From Ascarosepion bandense (taxonomy: Eukaryota > Mollusca > Cephalopoda > Sepiida > Sepiidae), in assembly GCA_037127315.1 (NCBI GenBank), contig JBBBDQ010001027.1, forward strand, positions 117,001-181,000: a stretch of 64,000 bases of DNA, given 5' to 3'. Below, in pieces: positions 33,317-42,959 of this stretch. Each line of letters opens with the position of its first letter. The first letter of the stretch is position 1. The notes beneath the pieces were generated by a model, which was not told where the DNA came from, made no database searches, and was given only the letters and a program-made list of their open reading frames with translations. Position numbers and translations under genes: made by a program.

Positions 33317-33818
33317 AAAGGTTAATTAACAAGGTAAACTGAGCTTTCTAGTCTTCAATGACAACCAGTTGAGCAGGACAACTCTGAATTCAAAACTTGC
33401 AAAGAAAGCAACAGGAAACCAGTCCCCTAACTTTTGCAAAAATGCATGGTAATGAGAAGATAATAAAGAAATGAAACCTGTGTGGAGTCATGATTGCCTA
33501 TATCCTGAAGGAGCGTGACATAAAAAAATTTAGAGAAGACATTATTTTCTGATCTTTATATTCTCTATATATTATTTACTTACCATTAGCCCACGCATTA
33601 GTGGGAAACATTAAATCTGTGGTTCTTGGTCTAATGTTCCTTGTGTACAAGTTGGATTGTGTTCTGTACTATGTTCAGTTTTTAGAAATGTTCTTGTGAA
33701 TAAAGTTCTTTTTAGTTGAATTGTAACAAGGGATAGTTATTTGAATGAAGAAATAAAAAATATTTTGGATGAGTATTTTAGTTAATTTAATTATTTAGAA
33801 TAATTTAGTTATTTTAGG
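33317..33818. other. Unassigned
   Basis: No gene or repeat recognised. Confidence 0.5.
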
Positions 33819-34126
33819 GATGTGCATTGTGGTGCAGTGGATATTGACTCGGAACAAGATATTGGGGAGCAGAGTTCAAATTCCAGTTGAATTCATTGCA
33901 TTCACTTACACGCAAATACTCTTGAGAAAGCTATTAATCCCTCTTTTCCTTCCAGTTATGGGTTAAATAAAAGGACAGGTTGGGTTCTGTAGCCTTGGCT
34001 GGCAATCAGTCTACTGCAAAAAGTAATGGCAACCTACTGCGGGATAATCTTCTGCCCAGTCTGTCATGTCTGGAAAGCGACATGATTGCCCAAGCGTATA
34101 TCACGTATGGTATTTAACTCACTGAT
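33819..34126 (+). mobile_element. tRNA-derived SINE family A, best complete copy
   Basis: Head GATGTGCATTGTGGTGCAGT with box A spacing, then box B-like GAGTTCAAATTCC. Body: cattcacttacacgcaaata, ggttgggttctgtagcc, cagtctactgc, gtaatggcaacctactgcgg. Tail: cacgtatggtatttaactca. This copy defines the family seen at 2415, 5386, 13290, 48983, 52892, 57907 and 62131. Confidence 0.85.
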
Positions 34127-34587
34127 TTTAGTTAAAGTTTCCAGGACAGTTTTGTTTAAATGCAGTGTCAGGGTTGTAATATTGAGGCCTATATGTGTGG
34201 TTTATTTGTGTTTGCTTAAAAAGATTTGATACAGATTCCAAAGAATAGTTCAGAAAGAAATCCTCTGTTATGTCTTTGATTGCTATCAGATGGGAAATAA
34301 ATTTAATATGCTTCCTGAATTCTATCTCTTTGATAAAATTAGTGCTACCATTTGATTTTACTCTTCTTACTATATAAAGAGGTGACAATTATACACATAT
34401 CTGAAAGACAAATGGAGAACATTTTGATAGTGTTTGATAAATCTAGGTTAATATAGCTATTAGATTTTTTGTTTTTTAACTGGCTGCTAACATGCAGGAA
34501 GTTACTTACTGTGTAATAAAATACGAAAGAACATTATTAAGGAGTAAGAATAATAAAGGAACAGAAATTAAAATGATGAAAGATAAT
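34127..34587. other. Unassigned
   Basis: No gene or repeat recognised. Confidence 0.5.
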
Positions 34588-34985
34588 GATTGACATTGTA
34601 TTTAGATTTTTGAAGATCAGACTTGACTGGAAAGCAAGAAGCTGGAAGAGAGTTCCATAAATGAAAAGTGTGAGAATTTATGGTTATCTGTAGCCATTTC
34701 AATGGTAAAATGATGAAATCTTGCTGCCAATCTAGTAGTGTGCTTAAATTTATAAAGTCTAGGTAGCACAAAACAATCACCATGAAAGTATTTCTAGAAA
34801 AGTTAGAGGGAAGCTACATTATGGCAATAGGAAAGTGACTGAAGTCGAAATGCCAGGACAGGACCAATGACATTGCAGATTCTTTTAGGACTTTGTCAAG
34901 GATCTCTAAATATATAGCAAGAGTACCAGACCATATGTGGCAGTAATATTCTAAGGATGGAGAAATGGTAGATTTTAGAAGGAAT
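34588..34985 (-). pseudogene. Jockey/CR1-like LINE fragment, strongly decayed
   Basis: Minus-strand FHLWNSLPASCFPVKSDLQK and the upstream region parallel the copy at 10387-11007, but with many stops and shifts. Confidence 0.65.
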
Positions 34986-35821
34986 AAAGAATAAAGAAAG
35001 AAAAAATTGCAATGACTCCTTGTTTGACAGGATCTGCAATGATAGCAGAATTCTGCAAAATATTTACATACATGTGGTATCTTCTGACAATATGTGGATA
35101 TGGTATATCAACATTTTTATTTACACCCTGTTGATAAGGCCTAAAATATACTGGAAGCATCCCTCATAAAGTGGGAGCATCCCCCATAAATTGGCAGTCG
35201 GCCTGTGGTGAACCAGAGGTTATCAATTTAGAGATTTAAAACAGAATAACATAAATGCAGTTCTGTGAATGAGGATCAATGCAGATCTTCCAGTTAACAA
35301 AGCGATTAAAAAGAAATATACATATATTGACCAATCAGAGAACAAAAAAAACATATATTTGAAAAGCGATCCTCTTTCGAGTTCTAAAAAATGTATAAAA
35401 TACGAGTGGTTTTAAGCATCTAGTCAGAGGACACAATTTTGTGTATCCCTCAGCCACATCAAATAGATACTATTGGGTTAGCCTCTCATCTTCTCCCTCA
35501 TGATGCTTTTTCTCTTCTTTTTTTGTATCAAGAATGTTTCGTAAACCAAACCCAAAAAAGAAGACACAGGAAACGAACAATCTAAATGAGCAGTTACATC
35601 AAAGATATTAACGACTGCAACTACGACCCAGCTCAACTCAGTGAACAATTATCTAGTTAAAATTCAATCTATTACTCCCTCACACATTCAACATTGTTAA
35701 ACTCTTCTTATCAACCTTATACCACACAAAGAATGTTACTAAACCTTTCTAACCAACCTTGTACCAGACATATGAACATTATTCCTTTTGAAAAGTACAG
35801 AATTGTTTAATTTTTTTTTTT
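34986..35821. other. Unassigned, with promoter-like middle part
   Basis: See the promoter-like entry at 35331. A short TGTGGT (35204) and ACCACA (35721) might be LTR ends, but I find no target duplication. Confidence 0.35.
35331..35430 (+). promoter_or_regulatory. Possible pol II promoter (CCAAT plus TATA)
   Basis: CCAATCAG at 35331 and TATAAAAT at 35394, with catctagtcagaggac about 25 bp after the TATA as a possible initiator. No gene follows, so it could be a decayed LTR promoter. Confidence 0.3.
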
Positions 35822-36760
35822 TTATATAATTGTGTCGCTCCAAGCAAGGTATTTTACTGCCACTGTTGAGCAGGGGGTTACATAGGAGGTAAGTTATGAG
35901 AAAGAGTGACAGGTTACAGGGGGTGTCAGGAAGAGGGTAGGAGAAGAATGAGAATACTGATGAGAGTGGAGTGGACGAAGAAAAAAGCATGAGAGAGAGA
36001 GAGAGGAAGCAAGTTAGTGAGATTATATATGACTATTGACTTTACATTTGAATTCTTGAAGATTGTAGCTGTCAGGAAAGCAAGTAAACGGAAGTGAATT
36101 CCACAGGCGGGAAGTGTGAGAGAAAAAGCTGCTGGAGTAGAATTTGTATTTACAATTTATTGGTTTTACAGTAAAAGGGTGGAACCTAGTTGCTAATCTT
36201 GTGGCTCAAGCAAATTCATGTATGGAGAGTACCAGTGAGCTAAATTCATCTGAGCAGAAGCCATGAAAGTATTTGTAGAAGAGACACAGGGAAGCCACAT
36301 TGCACCAGTGAGAAAGTGACTATATCTGAGCTGCCAGGTTGGGATCTATCACATTACAGATTCTCTGATGGATTTTGTCAAGGACTGCTAGGTGGATAGC
36401 AGGAGCACCTGACCATATATGGCAGCAGTATTCAATGCATGGGCGGATGCCAAGTCGAGATCTAAAACATTACAGATTCTCTGTTGGATTTTGTCAAGGA
36501 CTGCTAGGTGGATAACAGGAGCACCCAACCAGATATGGCAGCAATATTCAATGCACGGGCGGATGCCAAGTCAGGATCAATCACATTACAGATTCTCTGT
36601 TGGAATTTGTCAAGGACCCCTAGGTGGATAGCAGGGGCTTCCAACCAGATATGGCAGCAGTATTCAATGCAGGGGTGGATGATAGATTTATATCTGCGCA
36701 GGATTGTTTCAGATGGGAAAAACTTCCTGGCCCAGAACAGAGATTATAGAAAAAGATATT
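35822..36760 (-). pseudogene. Jockey/CR1-like LINE with a triplicated segment
   Basis: Same LINE as 10197-11007, with its 3' UTR tail at 35830-35960. A 116-bp segment is present three times in tandem: 36334-36449, 36450-36565 and 36566-36681. Each holds cattacagattctct, ttgtcaaggac and atggcagca.tattcaatgc. Since 116 is not a multiple of three, the duplication also breaks the frame. Confidence 0.85.
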
Positions 36761-36964
36761 TTAATACATATTGATTGCTTATTCTCATGATTGTTACAGT
36801 ATTCTTAATTTTGATACATTACTTATAGTCGTCTAAACTAAACAAGACCAAACCAAATCCAATCCAAACCTAACTAAACGTACTTGGTCCACTATATGCC
36901 TGCAAAATGTACTACATGAATTCTTACTGATTCAAGTATAAATATGATTTGCTTGCCTATAGAA
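36761..36964. other. Unassigned spacer
   Basis: No signal seen. Confidence 0.5.
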
Positions 36965-37926
36965 TCTATACATATAAAAGGAAATTTGTGAGTCTGTGTG
37001 TGACTGTTCCCTATGCACGCCTACATTTTTTAAGCTACGCCATTCAAACTTTCTAGGGACACATATCTACAGGGAATCCAGGTCAACACATACTTTTTGA
37101 GTTTAAGTTCGGCAATTTTCCCTATCGCACCTTTTGGTCAATGGAGCCGATTGTTTACATTTGCTAGGTAAAACATCTAAAATCTAATTACATCAGAGAA
37201 ATCAAATTACATGTGTCAAACGCGATTAAAATATTTTTTTATTAAAAATAAAAAGGAGCCTTGATATTTAATATTTATTCCAATGTTTTAAAAATTCATT
37301 TGGTCAACAAAAGGATGTGAATATTTTTCCCCGTAATTTTGAAACAAAAGAAATATTTTTTAAAAAAAGTGTTTTTTCAAACAAAAACAAAATATGTAAA
37401 AAAAAAGTGCCAATAGTTAATTTAATTATTTAAGTCTTTTATTTTTTTCAGATTTAATATTTCATACTTCAGAAAATAAAATTTTAAAAAATTGGGCTTT
37501 TTTTCTCTAAATATTTCATGAAGGAAATCAACTGTCTGTAATTCGTGTGGCATTAATGTAACTTTTTCCTCTAAAATTAAATGTGTACATTTTTAAATAT
37601 TCTTTGAAAATTTTTTAAATTCATTTAGTCAACAAAAAATGTAAATATTTTCCCCCATAATTTTGAAACAAAAACAAACGCTATATTGTTTACAATATCA
37701 CACAAAACATCAACTCATGTTCACGCAAAACAAAAGAAAATAGATTTTTTTAATGGAATTTTTTAACAACTTTTAAACAACAATTTCTTATATAATTATT
37801 TTTTATATAACTGAGTTTTAAAGTGAGGCAGCGACTACAAGCGCTTGGAAATCACAACTCGCTGCATTAATCATCTAATTAAAAAATGTTCTGAGTTACA
37901 CAGACAATGCTGGGCTATGATGCTAG
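36965..37926 (+). mobile_element. Helitron family B, complete ends, copy 1
   Basis: Starts TCTATACATATAAAAGG after A (36964) and ends GCTGGGCTATGATGCTAG before T (37927), matching the A/TC..CTAG/T rule. Copy 2 is 53901-54640, and both share gtgtgactgtt.cctatgca and aagctac.ccattcaaactt near the start. No coding region is seen; 962 bp, non-autonomous. Confidence 0.75.
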
Positions 37927-38121
37927 TCAAGTATAAAACTAACTAACAATTACCAATTGATTTGAACATAAACATTACCAATGATTATCTATAAACTTAA
38001 GCAGAAACAACCAACATTTACCTAGAAATATAAACACAACTAATTCTTGCTTATTGCCTCAAGTACAATCTGTGTATTTCTTATAGGCTCATATCCAACC
38101 ATACTGCACCAATATATACAA

Positions 38122-38576
38122 GGGTCATTCAATAAATAAGGTGAATTTTTTGGTATAAGGACTTCTAATACAGATAGAAGCTTACTTTTTTGTGAGTTTT
38201 TTCCTTTACTTTTTTTTTCAAAGGGATTTAATTTTTTTTGCAGATTGAAAAAAAACTTTGAGAGTTTTGGAGATTAACAAAGATGGCCGACCAAGAAGCA
38301 TGCTCCAGGATCGAACAGAGGTCAGTTTTCAAGTTTTTGGTTGCTGAAGGGTACAAACCAGTTGAAATTCATAGGAGAATGTCAACTGTGTATGGTGATG
38401 AAGTCAAAAGTGCTACATCAGTCCAAAGATTTTTACGCTGAGGGAATACGGAAGCTTGTGCACAGATGGGAAAAGTGTGTGACACTGCTGAGAGACTACA
38501 TTGAAAAAAAAAGTAAGCATCTATCTGTATTAGAAGTCCTTATACTGAAAGATTCACCTTATTTATTGAATGACCC
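38122..38576 (+). mobile_element. Internally deleted mariner-type transposon
   Basis: Long inverted repeats (about 55 nt) start GGGTCATTCAATAAATAAGG and end with the reverse complement. After an ATG at 38284 the N-terminal part of a transposase is readable (KFLVAEGYKPVEIHRRM). It passes straight into the C-terminal end (FYAEGIRKLVHRWEKCVTLL, RDYIEKK), so the catalytic core is deleted. 455 bp. The frame shifts near 38380-38440. Confidence 0.8.
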
Positions 38577-39619
38577 ATATATATATATATATATATAATT
38601 AGTTTAGTTAGTTTAGTTAGTTGGTTTTGTAGTGGTTCAGCCAATTTGTAGTGGTGAATAAACTGACCCTCTAATATTTTTAATAACTCAAATCCACCAA
38701 AGACAACAAACAACAAGTAAAAAATGGTATAGTGAAGTAGTTTATAATACTTTATAGATCTTGGTTGTGATTTCTAAAATATTATTGAAAATATTATGTT
38801 AAAGATCTGGTGTTTAGAAATTGAATGTAGAAACATCAGTTAATTTGAAGAGATATTTGTATGTTTGTTAAGAAATTAAACAGTTTGTTTGTGGAAAAAT
38901 TGTTTGTTATAGTTTGTTCAACTTCCAGTTAAGTTGTCTTGCTTTGACTATATTCATGGTGTTTTCCACAATGTAGTTAATGATGTTGAGTGAGTTTAGG
39001 AATTTCAACTTAACTGACTTCATTACTTGATGAGTTGATTTTGAAACGTAAGTGAATTTAACAAACTGTCTGATGTTAAAGAAAATTAGCTTTCAGCCAG
39101 TAAGTTTACTTTCATACATTTCTGTATTGGAGTCAATGAAAAAATTGAATTTCACAAGCCATTATGATATTAATAAAAATTAACTTTTAGCAAGGTAGTT
39201 GAGTTTCATAGATTCATATCACAAGTTGATTATAAGAAGAACCCATTGAATAAATTGAGTTGAAGTTTTGTATTTATGAGTATTCTTGATCATGTGGGAG
39301 GCTCCAAATCGGTTGGCATGAACTATTGTCTACTAAAGATACACATGCACTTATAGGGTTAAGGATGAATGAAAATCTGATTTTTAATATTTACTATCCA
39401 TTCAGAAAGCATTCTTTCCTAACTGAACTCTGGAGCTGATTTTAATGGGTTTAGCACAAACTGAGAATACTTAGCTGTGATCCACTTTTAATAGGTTTAA
39501 AACAGAGAATGTAAAAAGTTTACAGAAAAAAAACTGTAGTTTAGAAAAGACTTTTAAATAGTTGATTCAAAAATTAGCTGTGGTTGAAAAAAACTTTTAT
39601 TTTTAACAAAACTTCACGG
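38577..39619. other. Unassigned AT-rich sequence
   Basis: Starts with (TA)n and a short (GTTTAGTTA)n stretch. Otherwise nothing recognised. Confidence 0.5.
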
Positions 39620-39930
39620 ATCATCTTCGTTATTGTTGGGGATAATTTGTTTGAAGTTGCTGACATGTTTCTTTCAGCATGTACTGAAAAAGCTATATAG
39701 CAGCATCTTCACTTTGGTTTGGAGACAGCTGCATTTCTGTACTTTGAAAGTCAAAATCTGTGGGTTTTATGAGAATTTTTTCCTGAAAGTAGAGTTGAAA
39801 GAATTAAGGTTTTAGTTTTCCCTGACTGGCCAAATATTTCAGATGGCAATGTTAATTTCTAATCAATTGACATTTTGATTTAAATGGTGTGTGTTGCATT
39901 GTGGGATCTTTTTGTCTGTTATTGGGTAGA
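39620..39930. repeat. Repeat E, shared with the 3' end of the RTE LINE
   Basis: gaaagtcaaaatctg..ggttttat, gaattttttcctgaaagtag and ctgactgg.caaatatttca.atg match 23520-23630. Probably a stranded RTE 3' UTR. Confidence 0.6.
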
Positions 39931-40187
39931 AAATAAAATCTGGGTGTGTTTTAATATGGTATGTAGGTGTGTATGTAATGATATATTTTCAAATGGCTTT
40001 GTCGACCTGCATTTGTTTTGGCAACAAAATAGGAAAATGTAACAAACAGGTTCAGTGTTATCCTGGAGTACATTTTGCCATAGAAAAGACTAAGAGGATG
40101 ATTTTTCAAGCCATCATTTAATTTGGCATTAAATGCACATAAAGAACATGTTAATTTTACCTGCAGGTTAATTTCAAGCAATCTTAT

Positions 40188-40470
40188 TTAGCCATTTTGG
40201 TTATAGCATTTTATATGGTTAAGAAGAATTACTATGGAGAAAATAATCTGGTTACACATTGGACAAATGTGTCTTGGAGTAAATTCTGGGTCAAAAATAT
40301 TCCTCATTTTTCTGGTGTTTCTTCTGATATTCTGATGAGACCTGGAAATTTTCCATTCTCTTGTGAACAAGCTACCATCACTCTGAACTGTTTGAAACTA
40401 AATAACAGAAATCTCACAAATTTAGTTCTGATAACTTTTATGTTTATTTTAAATTTTATGTTTTATGCAG
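40188..40470 (-). pseudogene. LINE C-terminal zinc-finger fragment
   Basis: The minus strand reads RHICPMCNQIIFSIVILLNH then IKCYN, a decayed CxxC..H..C finger of the kind found at the C-terminus of some non-LTR retrotransposon proteins. The upstream protein is not present. Confidence 0.45.
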
Positions 40471-40579
40471 CAGTCCTTATATCATTTCGGGAGAGATTAT
40501 TACATGGATGACCAGTTCTTCAAAGAATATTTTCTTTGGATATCTACTGTCATCCATTTGTATGATATATCTAGCCATA

Positions 40580-40880
40580 TCCTGGGTATAATTAACTACA
40601 TCTGGCAAAAGGCCTTTTATGAGGAGTTTTTGAGGAGTGGAGAACCACCTCTTAATTTCTGTTGTTCCTGGGTCTACCCTGACCCAGAATAGTAACACCT
40701 GTTAAAGCCCCAACTATGGGCAAATGGTTAACCTCTAAACTGGGGTCAAAACAATATGAAAGTATGAAAATATTTTTTTAATAAAAAAATTACCAACAAT
40801 ACATTAAAAAAAATTACCAGCAATGCATTGTTGAAAAAAGAAAGAAGTTACCAGCAGTGCATTTTTGTAAAAGGGAATTA
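40580..40880. repeat. Repeat family D, copy 1
   Basis: gaaccacctcttaatttctg, ccctgacc, cacctgttaaagccccaact, atgggcaaatggttaac, ggggtcaaaaca.tatgaaag, then degenerate accagcaatgcattttt-type short tandems. Shared with 54780-55410 and 59265-60700. Confidence 0.7.
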
Positions 40881-41357
40881 AATTTTGGCATTTAAAAAAA
40901 CCCATGAATGAGTTGATATGCCACTAAAGAAAAAAAACATATACTTAGCCAAGTATAATTGATTTTTCATTGATATATTTATTATCTGACATGATTTTTT
41001 ATCCTGCTTTTTTTTTTCTTTTTTTTTTTATCATGCCTTTCTGAGAGTATGCAAATATATCAGATTTAATAGTGCATATTTTTTCAACTTGTCATTCTGT
41101 TAAGTATTTCCTGGCTTCATCTGGAGCGGGGGTTCAAAATATTAATCTCAAGACCCAGAGGACAGTACCTCTCATTCTGGAGGTAGCTGGGGTCATTACC
41201 CGGTACCTGAGGCGTCCCTCAAAAAGAAGTGCTTGAGGCTTGAGCAATTTTCCCCCGGTATTGCTGTTTAAAATCTAAATCTTAAGCCCACTTTTTAAAC
41301 TGACCTTGTGTCACATAGCGACGTGAGCACACTGAAAAATTATGATGTATACACTAC
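40881..41357. other. Unassigned
   Basis: 41100-41270 is less AT-rich (ggaggtagctggggtcatta), but I recognise nothing. Confidence 0.4.
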
Positions 41358-41358
41358 A

Positions 41359-41416
<58 letters not shown>

Positions 41417-41426
41417 ACATACACAT
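41358..41426. repeat. (CA)n microsatellite
   Basis: About 54 bp of pure AC followed by imperfect repeats. Confidence 0.95.
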
Positions 41427-41680
41427 TTTGCGTGCGTGCTTGTGTGTGTACAACACTGAGTTACACTGGAAGTGTATGTCATGCATATTTTGGGGAGGGA
41501 GACTCCAAAGTTCAATACATACTACTTAATTTATTTAGTAGTAAGAAATGTTTAGGAAACTTAAGTCTAGTTTCCTGAAAAACTGATTAAGATTTTTTTT
41601 TTATATTTCTAAATTTTAACAGCAAATAAAACACTAAGTGTTTTAGGGTCATCAATAAATGCTCAATGTTTCAAGTTGAA

Positions 41681-41709
41681 ATTAGCCGTTGAAAGTTTCA
41701 ACGGCTAAT
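41681..41709. other. Perfect 13-bp-stem hairpin
   Basis: ATTAGCCGTTGAA, a 3-nt loop AGT, then the exact reverse complement. No T-run or gene next to it; function unknown. Confidence 0.8.
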
Positions 41710-42450
41710 AATTTCACAATTTTATGAGTGTGTGTTTGTGTGACTTTGATATGTCACATTTCATTTAAAAAATAAAAGAAAAACATGTCTGTAGGAAGTT
41801 TAAGTGTTTGTGTATGTAAAGTACGTATGCACGTGTATACTTTTTGAAGATCAGAAGCGCATACTTATTTTTAACTTAATTGAAGATCAAAAGAGCAAAA
41901 CTAAAAGTGAATAACATGAAAATGGTGGTAGTGGGTGACAAAGTCATAAAAACAGCGAGATAAGTTCGATTTTCTTCTGGTCGTTAAGATCAATAAAGGT
42001 AACTTTCTTCAATAACTATTGTCGATTTGCGTTCAGCATATACATTTGCACGGAATTAAGTCTATTTTGGAAAAATAGCAAGGGATAAAAGCCTTCGGGA
42101 CCTAAAACGAAAATTTACCATTTGAATGTCAGAAGCGCATTTTGTACTTATATACTTAGATCAGAAGTGCATATGATATGCAATTTTTTATTAAATATAA
42201 CAGACAATGAATGTCTATGTTTTTCATGAGCTGTTCTAAACATCGTATAATTTTCGCTTTAATTTCAATTGAAAATAAAGACAAAATTGTCCAACATTTG
42301 ATTTGAATTGAATATATTTTTTTTCACCTGAATTTATAAAGCCAAAATAATACGATCTTTAGAACTGGTCATTAAAAAATAGAACTTCATTGTTTGTTGG
42401 TGTTATTTTAAGTAACAATATGTTTTTAGAAAATTATCTGTTGCCTCGAT

Positions 42451-42452
<2 letters not shown>
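41710..42452. other. Unassigned, with a thrice-repeated short motif
   Basis: tcagaag(c/t)gcata recurs at 41851, 42129 and 42163. Otherwise no signal. Confidence 0.4.
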
Positions 42453-42493
<41 letters not shown>

Positions 42494-42519
42494 TCACTCA
42501 CTCACTCTCTCTCTTTCAT

Positions 42520-42580
<61 letters not shown>
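42453..42580. repeat. Compound microsatellite upstream of NPC1
   Basis: (CA)n, then (CACT)n, (CT)n and (TA)n. It ends 285 bp before the NPC1 start codon, so it may lie just upstream of the promoter and vary in length between individuals. Confidence 0.9.
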
Positions 42581-42582
<2 letters not shown>

Positions 42583-42599
42583 TTTTCTTGATCAAACGA

Positions 42600-42864
42600 T
42601 ATTCGGTAGCCAATCCGTGTTTTCAAAGAACCCAGTGGCCTGATGAAACGTAACACGTCATGTGACTTTGACGTCGTTTTTATGTTGTCTTCACTTGTTC
42701 AATTTCTTTTCCTGCTGAATGGATAATTCGTTCAAATAACATCTTCTTGTCTATATCGACACGACTAAATGACATAATAAACACTGGGAAAGAGAGAAAA
42801 AAAAAGGACTTTTATTTATTGACACAAAACAACACGAAAATAATCCAAAACAAACGTTTCCGTC
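42600..42864 (+). promoter_or_regulatory. NPC1: Putative NPC1 promoter and 5' UTR
   Basis: Unlike its surroundings this stretch is not simple repeat. It has AGCCAATC (CCAAT box, 42608-42615), GTCATGTGAC (42657-42666) and TGACGTCG (CRE-like, 42669-42676). No TATA box is seen. Two tiny upstream ORFs are possible: 42719-42739 (6 codons) and 42769-42777 (2 codons). An in-frame TAA at 42841 supports the ATG at 42865 as the first in-frame start. The transcription start is not known. Confidence 0.5.
42657..42666. promoter_or_regulatory. M-box/CLEAR-like palindrome GTCATGTGAC
   Basis: A perfect 10-bp palindrome-type E-box flanked as in the M-box (TCATGTGA) bound by MITF/TFE factors. It lies 208 bp before the NPC1 ATG. 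TFEB/MITF control of lysosomal genes, NPC1 among them, is known in vertebrates; its use here is inference. Confidence 0.45.
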
Positions 42865-42951
42865 ATGAATTATCGGCGGAGAAGTCTGTGTTTATTACCA
42901 ACTCAAAGAAAAACTCTTCTCTTTTTACTCGGTCTTTTGGCATTTGTTAAG
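42865..42951 (+). CDS. NPC1: NPC1 exon 1: start codon and signal peptide
   Basis: The 29 codons from ATG 42865 give a classic signal peptide: a basic start (MNYRRRSLC), a second basic patch (QRK) and the hydrophobic core LLFLLGLLAFV at residues 18-28. They end exactly at AAG before GTAAAA, a splice donor, in phase 0. Exon 2 (57171) starts in phase 0 with the first residues of the mature N-terminal domain, so the two join without loss. Human NPC1, as I recall, also has a short signal-peptide exon ending in phase 0 after codon 19. G at -3 and an in-frame TAA at 42841 support this start. The protein goes to the lysosomal membrane, so it needs this signal. The call rests on fit, not on transcript evidence. 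A different first exon inside the long intron remains possible. Confidence 0.75.
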
Positions 42952-42959
42952 GTAAAAAT

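Noticed and set aside
35204..35726. LTR with TGTGGT/ACCACA ends
   Set aside because: No target duplication and no second copy in the window, so left only as a possibility.
41308..41578. His-Thr repeat ORFs
   Set aside because: Produced by the (CA)n microsatellite.
42747..42950. 67-codon ORF overlapping the presumed NPC1 exon 1
   Set aside because: It starts with TTG, lies in another frame, and shows no family. The ATG frame at 42865 gives the signal peptide.
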